From Sphingomonadales bacterium (GTDB lineage Bacteria; Pseudomonadota; Alphaproteobacteria; Sphingomonadales; Kordiimonadaceae), in contig JAALKD010000019.1 of the NCBI GenBank assembly GCA_011088215.1, positions 1 through 54,226 on the forward strand: 54,226 nt of DNA, given 5' to 3'. Positions within the stretch are counted from its first letter, which is position 1. Every line of letters begins with the position of its first letter. Positions 19,332 through 27,750 of the stretch are shown here, one piece after another. The translations under genes and the position numbers were made by a program. Below the pieces are notes generated by a model that searched no databases, was not told where the DNA came from, and saw nothing but the letters and a program-made list of their open reading frames with translations.

Positions 19332-19345
19332 CATAGTTTCCTCCT
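19332..19345 (-). promoter_or_regulatory. Strong ribosome site and authentic RTX start codon
   Basis: AGGAGG (19340-19345 on the minus strand) lies five bases before ATG 19332-19334. This is the best ribosome site in the secretion block and marks the intended RTX start, even though the frame is now interrupted after 18 codons. Confidence 0.9.
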
Positions 19346-19403
19346 GAAAGAGCAACAAAATCATAAAGAGGCTCGAACGTAAGGTTTTTAGCCCCCTACA
19401 CCT

Positions 19404-19433
19404 CTACTACCGAGAGAGTACCAATGATGTCAA
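19404..19433 (-). promoter_or_regulatory. Candidate promoter of the RTX gene
   Basis: On the minus strand a perfect TTGACA (19428-19433) is followed after 18 bases by TAGTAG (19404-19409), a weak -10. It lies about 70 bases before ATG 19334 in a 228-base gap, where an RTX promoter is expected. The -35 is convincing, the -10 is not. Confidence 0.45.
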
Positions 19434-19562
19434 CTGCTTAATTACACATAAAGGCAGTTTGATACTCAAAATAAATATCCATCAATAACTCACTTGCGAG
19501 ACACAACACCATCTTAACGCCCTGATTTCAACACTCAGATTGCTCTGACATGCAATCAAACC

Positions 19563-20789
19563 CTAAACATTCGCCGTTTGTGACCCGTTTGCAACACTTT
19601 GGATTAGCTTCCAGTAACGCGGAAGTAGATCCCTGGTGTTATATGCGCCCAAAATGGTGCGGCGTGCCTCGTCTCGCAGCGGTTGATAGTCAGCCTTAGT
19701 GTCCAGAATGTGGCACAGCTTGGCGACTTGTGCGTCAACATCAAAAAAATCAACCAACAAGCCATTATGGCCATCAGTTATCATCTCTTTCACCGGATCA
19801 GTGTCCGAACCAACGATCAGCGCGCCTGTACTCATCGCCTCCATCAACGACCATGATAGAACAAAAGGTACGGTGAGATATACATGAGCTGATGTAATCC
19901 GCATCATATCCCGAAAAGTTTCCAAGGACTGCAGGCCCGGCATATGCAAACGACGCATATCTAGTTCAAATTTCTCCAGCGCCCATTCTTTATAGGTTTT
20001 ACCGTCACGCCGCCCCGCTCCGTACGCTACTCTGTCATTCCCCAAAACAACAACATGCAGATTTGGGCGTATCTTTTGAAGTTTGGAAACCATTTCGATA
20101 AATTGCGGAAATCCGCGGTAAGGCTCCATACCGCGTGCCACATAGGTGATAACCTCATCATCCGCCGTTAGGGTCACATCCCCGATGGTTACGGACGCTT
20201 TTTGATTCGGAGAGAAGAAAACTGTATCCACACCGTCATGAAGCACGCTGATGCGGTCACGGAAAGCAGCTGGCAGCTTGCTATGTTGGAACTTGGTGGG
20301 GCATTGACCCCAGTCCATTGCCGCCATGTCTTGCAGGATCGACGTGTTTTTCATGCGAATTCGCAATTGGCCATTTGCGTCGTGTGCGTCTTCCCTCAAG
20401 AAATCGGCGTCAGAATTGCTGCTGTGATAATACCATTCGTAATAAGTAAGAAATTTGCTGTCGGGGAACAGGTCTTTCATAAACATATTCGCACCCCATC
20501 CAGAATGGGCCATTATGACGTCTGGGCGAAACCCATTCTTTTGAGATGGCAAAAGCGCCTTGTAGGCGGCCTGCCCCAGTATGGTAGCTTGTTCTGTGGT
20601 AATCAAAGCTGGATGAATTTTTTCACTGGGTTCTCTGTGTGGCTTGTAGTTTACCCGCTGCGGCTCAAACTGCTGTTGATTGGTCTCCAGAGTTGCCGCA
20701 TACATCTTAACCTTCTTCTTGGGTTTAAGAAATTTGTATATACGGCGATATTGCCCCGGAAAATTATTATGCATAAAAAGTATCTGCAT
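19563..20789 (-). CDS. GT4-family glycosyltransferase
   Basis: GT-B fold glycosyltransferase of 408 residues, predicted to act in the cytoplasm. The N-terminal acceptor half starts MQILFMHNNFPGQYRRI, a signature of a GT4 subgroup found in alphaproteobacterial and cyanobacterial polysaccharide loci, and includes MAHSGWGANMF. The donor half starts near residue 205 (EVITYVARGMEPYRGFPQF) and carries LTVPFVLSWSLMEAMSTGALIVGSDTDPVKE, the E-x7-E-like donor-binding region (here S-x5 before the Glu). ATG 20789 is used rather than the TTG immediately before it; CAGGG stands upstream. It lies upstream of the RTX gene on the same strand but 228 bases away, so it is probably a separate unit. Divergent from galE. 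Confidence 0.85.
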   Translation of the reverse strand: MQILFMHNNFPGQYRRIYKFLKPKKKVKMYAATLETNQQQFEPQRVNYKPHREPSEKIHPALITTEQATILGQAAYKALLPSQKNGFRPDVIMAHSGWGANMFMKDLFPDSKFLTYYEWYYHSSNSDADFLREDAHDANGQLRIRMKNTSILQDMAAMDWGQCPTKFQHSKLPAAFRDRISVLHDGVDTVFFSPNQKASVTIGDVTLTADDEVITYVARGMEPYRGFPQFIEMVSKLQKIRPNLHVVVLGNDRVAYGAGRRDGKTYKEWALEKFELDMRRLHMPGLQSLETFRDMMRITSAHVYLTVPFVLSWSLMEAMSTGALIVGSDTDPVKEMITDGHNGLLVDFFDVDAQVAKLCHILDTKADYQPLRDEARRTILGAYNTRDLLPRYWKLIQSVANGSQTANV

Positions 20790-21039
20790 CAATTTACCCT
20801 GTTATCAATTTCAACGTTCGCCCAGCCACACATCTGCAGAACAACAGCTGCACCTAATCAATATTTACAGAATTTGCAACGGTCTTAAACAAAGATAATG
20901 CCATGGCGCATTCCTATTCATTTGATGCACTCAAAATAGTTGACAGCTAACGTGCAACGACTAGGGTCACAGAAATTCACCGTCGGCGGCGCTTCTGGGC
21001 GTGCATTGAAAACACATACTAGCTGCGATTGAGGAATTC

Positions 21040-22032
21040 ATGGCAAATATTCTGGTTGCAGGGGGCGCAGGCTTCATAGGGTCTCATACATTGCTGGCGC
21101 TGGATGCTGCTGGCCATTCGTTGGTCAGCTTTGACAATCTGAGCAATGGACACCGGGACAGTGTTATCACCGGAAAACTGGTGGAGGGCGACCTTCATGA
21201 CGGCGGCCTGCTTGATCAGGTGCTGGCCGATAACCAAATTGATGCGGTTATCCATTTCGCAGCTTTCATTGAAGCGGGCGAAAGTGTCGTTAACCCGATG
21301 GCCTTTTACAAGAATAACGTGGCAGGCAGCCTGAGCCTGATCCAGGCAATGGTTCGCAGCAACGTGCGCAAAATCGTTTTTTCCTCCACCGCCGCCGTGT
21401 ACGGCCAGCAAGACAACCAACGGCTGCTTGAGGAAACTTTACCCAAACTGCCGATCAACCCGTATGGCCACAGCAAATGGATGGTTGAATGTATGCTGCG
21501 TGATGTGGCCACTATCGGCAAACTGGATGCTATCGCTCTCCGATATTTTAATGCTGCAGGCAGCGACCCGGAAGGGCGGCTGGGTGAACGGCACGATCCC
21601 GAGACCCATTTGATACCGCTTGTGCTGGACGCGGCACGCGGCGCCCGGCCCGACATTAAAATATTCGGCAACGACTATGACACGCCCGATGGTACCTGCA
21701 TCCGCGATTATGTGCATGTGAGCGACTTGGCGTCAGCTCATGTGTTAGCGGTCAATTCATTGTTGGCACGAAACGATGACCAAGCCGGGTTCTACGACGC
21801 CATGAATTTGGGCACCAGCAATGGCCACTCGGTGCTACAGGTAATTGAGACCGCCAAACATGTAACCGGCATTGATTTCGAGGTGGTTCAACAGCCAAGG
21901 CGCCCCGGCGACCCGGCAAACCTGGTGGCGGACGCAAGCCGGGCGCAAAATGTTTTAGGCTGGCGGCCCGAGCAATCAGACCTTAAAACAATGATTGAAG
22001 ACACTTGGCGGTTTCGCCGAAATCTAAATTGA
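21040..22032 (+). CDS. galE: UDP-glucose 4-epimerase
   Basis: Interconverts UDP-glucose and UDP-galactose (or the N-acetyl forms), supplying donors to the surrounding glycosyltransferases. It is an extended short-chain dehydrogenase with the NAD-binding GGAGFIGSH (8-16), the catalytic Ser/Thr in FSSTAAVYG (114-122), and Y142-x3-K146 in NPYGHSK. It also has RYFNAAGSDPEGRLGE and CIRDYVHVSDLA, both diagnostic of GalE. The 330-residue length is normal. ATG 21040 is preceded by GAGGAA. It starts a plus-strand run with a sulfotransferase, a GT4 and two unknown glycan genes, with gaps of about 54 and 22 bases. Paralogues with other C4 specificity cannot be excluded from sequence alone. Confidence 0.93.
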   Translation: MANILVAGGAGFIGSHTLLALDAAGHSLVSFDNLSNGHRDSVITGKLVEGDLHDGGLLDQVLADNQIDAVIHFAAFIEAGESVVNPMAFYKNNVAGSLSLIQAMVRSNVRKIVFSSTAAVYGQQDNQRLLEETLPKLPINPYGHSKWMVECMLRDVATIGKLDAIALRYFNAAGSDPEGRLGERHDPETHLIPLVLDAARGARPDIKIFGNDYDTPDGTCIRDYVHVSDLASAHVLAVNSLLARNDDQAGFYDAMNLGTSNGHSVLQVIETAKHVTGIDFEVVQQPRRPGDPANLVADASRAQNVLGWRPEQSDLKTMIEDTWRFRRNLN

Positions 22033-22086
22033 TACAGCCCGGCTTCACGTTCCAATAATGATCCTGATCTTGTGAAGAGAAAATTT

Positions 22087-22920
22087 ATGGCAAAAACAGC
22101 TCGAACCGCACAACAAAAGATATTCATTGGCGGCTATACCAAAAGTGGCACCACGTTTGTTGGGCGCGCATTTGGTCTGTTTAACGGCGTGTATGCCAGA
22201 GGCGAGCAGGACTATTTTCGGATATTTGCCAAAAACATGCGTGAGATGGTGGTCTCCTACAACGACAATATCACCCACGTGAATAAAGAGGTATACGACG
22301 GGCGAGGCTCTCTGAAGCCCCTTGCACCGGACGATTTTCGTGACCTACACGATAAAATTTTCAAACATATTTTCTTTGCCAACAAACCAGTGCCGAGCGA
22401 TTGCACCACTATTGTAGAAAAGTCGCCGCGCAATATTTATTTCGTTGAAGATATCAAGGCTATCTTCCCAGAAGCAGTTAATATTTGTGTCTACCGGGAA
22501 CCCAAAGCGGTGTTTCGTTCAATGATGCGCCACATGGCAGATCATAGAGATCCAGAGTATATGGACCCAAACTGTACCCTGCGAAAAAATATGCTGACGG
22601 AGTTCTTCAAATTTTGGGCACACTACATCGGGGTCGTAGAAAAAAAGCGACAAATTCTCAACGTCATCCGTTACAACAATGCCGCAGCTGATCATCAAGC
22701 TTTACTGGATTATATTGAAAAAGATATTCTCAAGCATTCACCGGGCCTTCGCGCACCAATTGAGACATTGAGCAAAGAGCATTACTTGAACTCTCTACCG
22801 GACGAAGCGCGAGCGAAAAGCCTAGTGCAAACCGGTCCGTACAAGATAAAGCTGTCGACAAAAGAAACCACGATGATCGAACGCAAGTGTCGGGCACCGA
22901 ATATTAAGTTCGATTTTTAG
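22087..22920 (+). CDS. Sulfotransferase family protein
   Basis: Cytoplasmic PAPS-dependent sulfotransferase of 277 residues. The 5'-phosphosulfate-binding loop is FIGGYTKSGTTFVGRAF (13-29), a textbook K-[ST]-GTT motif. The 3'-phosphate element is NICVYREPKAVFRSMMRHM, with the conserved Arg and Ser. VEKSPRN before it also matches the family. ATG 22087 is preferred over an in-frame GTG at 22072 because GAAGAGA precedes it and the P-loop then lies at the normal distance. It sits between galE and a GT4 gene, so the acceptor is likely a galactose-containing glycan of this cluster, which is inference. It is one of five sulfotransferase-like genes here. Confidence 0.85.
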   Translation: MAKTARTAQQKIFIGGYTKSGTTFVGRAFGLFNGVYARGEQDYFRIFAKNMREMVVSYNDNITHVNKEVYDGRGSLKPLAPDDFRDLHDKIFKHIFFANKPVPSDCTTIVEKSPRNIYFVEDIKAIFPEAVNICVYREPKAVFRSMMRHMADHRDPEYMDPNCTLRKNMLTEFFKFWAHYIGVVEKKRQILNVIRYNNAAADHQALLDYIEKDILKHSPGLRAPIETLSKEHYLNSLPDEARAKSLVQTGPYKIKLSTKETTMIERKCRAPNIKFDF

Positions 22921-22942
22921 TCGACAATGAACCAGGCATAAA

Positions 22943-24112
22943 ATGCATATCCTTGTCACCAGTCCCACACCAACGCACCCGCAGGATCACGGCAACCGCG
23001 CTCGAATCACAGCGCTATGCAAAGCGCTGCAGGCGCAGGGTGCAGAAATTCACTATATATACGGCGGGCTAGAACAATTACCTGAAAAACAAGAATTGGA
23101 AATGCGCGAAACCTGGGACCATGTTCACATCTTACCGCCTTACCAGATCGAAGACCGAAAACAGTCCCACAAAAAACATCATCTTATTGATGACTGGTAT
23201 GTGGATGCCGTTACTACCCTGACGAACCGAATCTTAGACACATGGTGCATCGACTATTGTATCGCCAACTACGTATGGTTTTCCCAGTGGCTGGAGACTG
23301 CCCCGCGTGACATCCCCAAATACATTGACACTCACGACCTATTTGGCGAACGCCACCAACGCCTGAAAGCAGACGGCTTGCCTGCCAGTTGGTTTTCAAC
23401 CACCACCAAAGAAGAAGCAAAGGGATTTGACCGCGCCGATACGGTTATCGCTATCCAGTCACAAGAAGCTGCTCTGATGCAAGCCGTGACAGATACACCG
23501 GTAGTAACACTTGGCCATTTCATCAAGCCTGATTTTTTGCCCGGGCACCGAGAACAGGAGGCGCCGAACAACGACGCGAAAATTGCTGTGGGCTACATGG
23601 CCAGCGACAACCCTATCAACCAACAAAGCCTAACCGCTATGAATGAAGCACTGGCAACACGGCCCGACCTACTCGGCCGATTCACCTTCAAGCTCGCTGG
23701 CAGTATTTGCAGTGCAACCGCTGCGGCCGATACCCCGTTCAAGAAACTTGGATTTGTCGACAATGCACGTGCATTTTATGAAGCTTGCGACATTGTCATC
23801 AATCCCAATATCGGTGGAACCGGTCTGAAGATAAAATCCATTGAGGCCATGGCTTTTGGTAGAGCACTGGTGGCGACTTCCGATGCCATGGCGGGCATTG
23901 ACAGCCAGCTTCCGGCCCACTGCTTGAAAGATGCCGCACAAATTGTTGACTTTTTGGCGAATATGAACCTCAAGCAGGCGATAGCGGACGGCGAGCAGGC
24001 CTCACGCGACATTGTGGAGCGCTATGTGGTTGAACAAACCGCCGCCATGCAAACATTGTTTCCCAAGCTATTCAATAGGAAAGCCCGGACCCGCACGGAG
24101 CTGAAGGCGTGA
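22943..24112 (+). CDS. GT4-family glycosyltransferase
   Basis: GT-B glycosyltransferase of 389 residues. It begins MHILVTSPTPTHPQDHGNRAR, typical of GT4 proteins that grip the acceptor with the G-N-R loop. The donor half has VGYMASDNPINQQSL and, near the end, the E-x-x-A-F-G donor signature in GTGLKIKSIEAMAFGRALVAT, with a following AGI. AGG stands seven bases before the ATG. Its stop overlaps the GTG start of the next gene by four bases, so the two are translationally coupled. It is likely one step of the polysaccharide built by this operon. The transferred sugar cannot be read from the sequence. Confidence 0.88.
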   Translation: MHILVTSPTPTHPQDHGNRARITALCKALQAQGAEIHYIYGGLEQLPEKQELEMRETWDHVHILPPYQIEDRKQSHKKHHLIDDWYVDAVTTLTNRILDTWCIDYCIANYVWFSQWLETAPRDIPKYIDTHDLFGERHQRLKADGLPASWFSTTTKEEAKGFDRADTVIAIQSQEAALMQAVTDTPVVTLGHFIKPDFLPGHREQEAPNNDAKIAVGYMASDNPINQQSLTAMNEALATRPDLLGRFTFKLAGSICSATAAADTPFKKLGFVDNARAFYEACDIVINPNIGGTGLKIKSIEAMAFGRALVATSDAMAGIDSQLPAHCLKDAAQIVDFLANMNLKQAIADGEQASRDIVERYVVEQTAAMQTLFPKLFNRKARTRTELKA

Positions 24113-25974
24113 CAGCGGCCAACAAAATATTAATTGTCGGCTCGCTGCCGCCAACCCAGTCGCACGCGGCACTGTTGACCCATTCAATTGCTGCGGCTGC
24201 GGCCCGGTGCGACATCGAGGTTGTTTGCCTGATCGATGCTTTGGCGCCTCCGCCGGAAAGCGGCCTGCCCTACTCTATCGCGCGGCCATTCGACCAATTC
24301 ATCCAATCAGGGCAGGCGAACAATTGGCCTCGTTTGTTTATCGTTGGTTCCGGCGGTGACAGCTTACCGGTTATTGAAACATTGCACGAAGCGCCCGGCG
24401 CGGTAATCACGGCCACTGATTCGCTGTTTGAACTGTCGCTGCCGTGGCTGCAAACCGCACCAGACTTCCCGGAAAATCTACCCGCATGGTTATCAGAAAA
24501 ATACGGCAAGCCCGGCGCGGTTGTTGCCGATGCTTTTATCAATCATCGCCGGTCATCAAATCACCTGGGAAAAGAAATCCCGGCCTATGATCTGTTGCTG
24601 AAAAACGCAACCAGCCATCTAACGCTTGGTCCGCTGCAAACAACCCGCATAACCGACGCAGGATTTGACCCAACCCAGATAGGCACGGTGCCCGCCGAAA
24701 CCCGAACTGCTGATCGCTTAATAGACAAGTTACCACTTCAAATATTGATCATCGGAGCTGACACGGAAACGGAAAAAACGGTATCGCAGGGCGTCGCTTC
24801 CAGCATCTTGCCGCAGCAACTCCAACTGACTTTCTTAGACCGATATTCAACCAGCTGCAGGCAAGCCTTATTGACGTCGGCCGCCGTTGCAATTCTGGAT
24901 GCTCACGACGGAGCAGCTTGCCCGCATTTTGATTTTGCGGCGCGCAACCACATTCCCTTGATTACTGCCGGGCAGCCGTGGACAATCACACTACCGCTTG
25001 GTGCACACATCGCGCTGGACTACCCCGTCAATGCGACTGCTCTGCTGCACGCCGTCGCTGCGATCGTAACCGTCGACGGATTGTTGGCCGGGCTTGAACA
25101 AGGGCTAACGGCCAGTGATTTCGGCGAACAGCAATGCCGCACCTGGGCAGCAACCCTGACAGGCGCAGCCGCTACTGCAGCGCCTGTAGAGTTGTCGAAA
25201 GTCTATCCGGTGCCACAGATGTCGGCGGCGACGCTTCACGTGAAACCATCACCGCCAGACGGTAGTCATCCAAGCGGGATATTTGCCCTGATCGGCGCGG
25301 TACCACCTCCCCATATTTTACAGCATTTTTATCCTGAACTTGACGCCGGTGCCTGCCCTCGGTTCATGACCCCGGATCTTGCCCTAGCGGCAGCAAGCTT
25401 CATGCAAGTGCCTGCTGCCCAACTGCAGGACCGTATGGGATTTGAAGCGCCATTGATTACCTCTGAACAAACAACACCGGGGGCTGACACCGGGGGCCGG
25501 AAATTACGCCGCTGGGCCGACGTGCGACCGGGCTTGCGCCGAGCCAACGAAGCAATTACTTTCGGGTGCACCATTGCGAGGGCCTCACAAGCGCCGCACT
25601 CAGAAGGAACAGCAAGTTGGCCACTTATCACCACAACCGAGAATGCAGAAAATCCAGTGGTTACCTCAGCATTCGACACCAATACCGGCGTATACTGGTC
25701 ATATGACCCTGTCCGTGGTGCGCTAAAATTTTTACTATTAATCGGTGGTGCCGGGCATCTAGAATTTCAAACCTCAGGCAAAACATCTTTTGTTGTGACA
25801 AACCTATCCTCCACCCAAATAGTAAGTCGTCAAGAAAGCGGGCAGTTTACTGTATCTGCGGAGGGGCTTGGCTTGTTCAAAATTGCAATTCTGCCATCGG
25901 ATGAAAATAGTGAAAATGACATGCTGAAAAGGCTTGCTCAAGACAGCCTGGATCTGAAATGGTCTTTCCTGTGA
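24109..25974 (+). CDS. Uncharacterised GT-B-like protein with C-terminal beta domain
   Basis: Not confidently recognised. The 621-residue protein opens with KILIVGSLPPTQSHAALL, the first strand and loop of a GT-B fold, and has repeated strand-helix units up to about residue 360 (ILIIGADTETEK, VAILDAHDGAACPHFDFAA, IPLITAGQPWT). The usual GT4 donor-binding Glu pair is not evident, so it may be a divergent or inactive glycosyltransferase. The rest, from about residue 380, is Ser/Thr/Gly-rich and beta-like. GTG 24109 overlaps the preceding stop by four bases and its own 3' end overlaps the next gene, so it is locked into the galE operon. Neighbours suggest a role in glycan assembly or recognition. 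Confidence 0.65.
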   Translation: MTAANKILIVGSLPPTQSHAALLTHSIAAAAARCDIEVVCLIDALAPPPESGLPYSIARPFDQFIQSGQANNWPRLFIVGSGGDSLPVIETLHEAPGAVITATDSLFELSLPWLQTAPDFPENLPAWLSEKYGKPGAVVADAFINHRRSSNHLGKEIPAYDLLLKNATSHLTLGPLQTTRITDAGFDPTQIGTVPAETRTADRLIDKLPLQILIIGADTETEKTVSQGVASSILPQQLQLTFLDRYSTSCRQALLTSAAVAILDAHDGAACPHFDFAARNHIPLITAGQPWTITLPLGAHIALDYPVNATALLHAVAAIVTVDGLLAGLEQGLTASDFGEQQCRTWAATLTGAAATAAPVELSKVYPVPQMSAATLHVKPSPPDGSHPSGIFALIGAVPPPHILQHFYPELDAGACPRFMTPDLALAAASFMQVPAAQLQDRMGFEAPLITSEQTTPGADTGGRKLRRWADVRPGLRRANEAITFGCTIARASQAPHSEGTASWPLITTTENAENPVVTSAFDTNTGVYWSYDPVRGALKFLLLIGGAGHLEFQTSGKTSFVVTNLSSTQIVSRQESGQFTVSAEGLGLFKIAILPSDENSENDMLKRLAQDSLDLKWSFL

Positions 25975-26621
25975 GCAAGAATATAGACATAGACGCCATT
26001 GAGGTAGATGCAGACGGGCAAGACGACGGGTTTCGCACGCCCGAGCCACGTTTTCCCAAAGCTGCAGTGGACTATGTCGATTCTCTACTGGAAATTCAGC
26101 GCCAACGGTTTGACCGTGAAAGCGCCATTTCGCAAGCGGCGGCAGCACCAGAAAATTCAGATTTACGGGCGTATGTTTCTCATCCAAAATCAGCACATTT
26201 TCTAGCCGACGGTGACAATTTTATTGGCACTGGCTGGAGCGAACTGGGCCACCGACGGGACGGCACAGCTTTTCGTTGGATGGGCCGTTTAGGAACGTTA
26301 CTCTTGCCGCTCGACATGACCAGCGGCGGGACAATAACCATAAATGGCTGTGGCTATACCAAGAAAAAATTCCTGGAAACACTGACAGTGTGGATAGATG
26401 ATCAACCGGTGCCAGGCGACATGGCACGCAAAGGGTTTAACCGCTGGATTTTTTCTGGCGTTGTGCCACCTATCCAATGGCGGCCCTATTCTATTTTACG
26501 AGTGCAGTCTGCAGGGCAGGCGCGCCTGGCTGTCGGTATGGATACGTTTGCCAGTGTCGCCGTTTGTGACATTCATTTGAACGCTGACCAGCCAGAAGCC
26601 GCAAAGAAACCAGCTATTTAA
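25959..26621 (+). CDS. Uncharacterised beta-sandwich protein of the glycan operon
   Basis: Not recognised by name. The 220-residue protein has an acidic N-terminal 60 residues, including a short helix (VDYVDSLLEIQRQRF), then a beta-rich domain from about residue 75. That domain contains GTGWSELGHRRDGTAFRWMGR, a pattern seen in sandwich domains appended to glycosyltransferases and polysaccharide proteins. No signal peptide. ATG 25959 overlaps the previous gene by 16 bases; GTG 25971 overlaps by four bases in the style common here and is equally likely, giving 216 residues. It is the last plus-strand gene of the galE operon and is convergent with the Stf0-like gene, six bases away. It may bind the operon's glycan; inference only. 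Confidence 0.65.
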   Translation: MVFPVSKNIDIDAIEVDADGQDDGFRTPEPRFPKAAVDYVDSLLEIQRQRFDRESAISQAAAAPENSDLRAYVSHPKSAHFLADGDNFIGTGWSELGHRRDGTAFRWMGRLGTLLLPLDMTSGGTITINGCGYTKKKFLETLTVWIDDQPVPGDMARKGFNRWIFSGVVPPIQWRPYSILRVQSAGQARLAVGMDTFASVAVCDIHLNADQPEAAKKPAI

Positions 26622-26627
26622 AGACTT

Positions 26628-27749
26628 CTAATCGCCCTTACTTGCCAGCAATTGCTCAGTTTTAGTTTCGTATGACCCCTGCGCGTTCTTCGATAGCGCC
26701 AACAACTTAACAGCAGCGGCGTTAAATTTACTGCGAAAGCTGTCTTTCCAACGCGCATGATTCATCTGCTCCGTAGGGTCTGTTACTGAAATATTCCTCA
26801 GGGCGTGTCGGTCGAAGAAAACATTGAGCATTTTAACGACTTCGATCGGACTCTCGGTCAATTCTTCAAAAGTAACAGTGCGAAAATACGGCAGTTCGCT
26901 AAACAGGTTTTCGTATCTAGCTTCAGCGCCGATTATTGCCATTGCAAGTGGCAACAGGGCTTCAGCGTCCGGCTCGGCCGCTGATGGATTCGAACCAGTT
27001 TCGCTCAAAGCGATTTGATCTGCTCTGTTTCGTCGGGTTATATAGACCAGCCGGGCTTCTGCTACGGTCATAAAAAACTTGAATTTCTTCTGTGACAACA
27101 AGCCGCGCGCGTCCAAATCATCAATAAGGCTCAAATCCAGTTTTAAAATAACGTGATGGTTTTTCTTGATGTTGGCCTCACTCAACTTGGAGACAATCCA
27201 GCGCACCATATTAAAATCATGCTGGCATTTTGCCCACATCGCCTCTGCGGGCTTCATGGAGACAAACGATTCCGCCAGTTTATTTGCATTCACTAGGTCA
27301 AGCAAATGCCCGGAACCACTGCAGGGCGACGATATAACCACCGTCATATCTAATCCGTTGGCTGCAAGTGATGCCATATCAACCGTACTGGCCAGATCAC
27401 CGTAGGTAGCTGAAATAATCACGGCCTCGGGAAATTCTTGTTTCAACCTGCGTGCATAAGCAAGTTCACCGCACAGGCGCAGCACAAACACGCGGCATCC
27501 GCCAACAAAGGTATCAGGGGTTACCGCGTCTGGCGTCAGCATTTGTATTTGTAAGGTGGCTGCTATTTCGCCCAGCGCATCAATAATGATCTGGTCAGCC
27601 ACCAGCATTTCACCGCCAGCGATACCAGCTTGCGCAAGAGGCCATTGATCCATTGACGCGAGCCTTGGCAAGCTGCTGAGCGACTGCTCTTGGATGTCAG
27701 CGCTGCCAGTAGCCGCTATTAGTGGATTGCCTTGCGCCGATGTCGTCAT
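26628..27749 (-). CDS. Stf0-like sulfotransferase domain protein
   Basis: A 373-residue protein with a divergent sulfotransferase fold. The presumed PAPS loop is VVISSPCSGSGHLLDLV (about 135-151), which keeps S-G-S but replaces the usual final T-L with H-L. The later ARLVYITRRNRADQIALSE resembles the Stf0 3'-phosphate segment (Y-x-x-R-R-x3-x-Q-A-x-S), and FEELTESPIEVVKMLNVFF matches the closing helix of that family. The first 130 residues have Rossmann-like strands (CRVFVLRLCGELAYARR, AVIISATYG) and are of unknown role. The start lies one base after the stop of the upstream GT2 gene, giving tight coupling. It may sulfate the sugar added by that glycosyltransferase. It shares its overall plan with the gene at 49665-50753. 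Activity is uncertain because of the altered loop. Confidence 0.6.
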   Translation of the reverse strand: MTTSAQGNPLIAATGSADIQEQSLSSLPRLASMDQWPLAQAGIAGGEMLVADQIIIDALGEIAATLQIQMLTPDAVTPDTFVGGCRVFVLRLCGELAYARRLKQEFPEAVIISATYGDLASTVDMASLAANGLDMTVVISSPCSGSGHLLDLVNANKLAESFVSMKPAEAMWAKCQHDFNMVRWIVSKLSEANIKKNHHVILKLDLSLIDDLDARGLLSQKKFKFFMTVAEARLVYITRRNRADQIALSETGSNPSAAEPDAEALLPLAMAIIGAEARYENLFSELPYFRTVTFEELTESPIEVVKMLNVFFDRHALRNISVTDPTEQMNHARWKDSFRSKFNAAAVKLLALSKNAQGSYETKTEQLLASKGD

Positions 27750-27750
27750 T

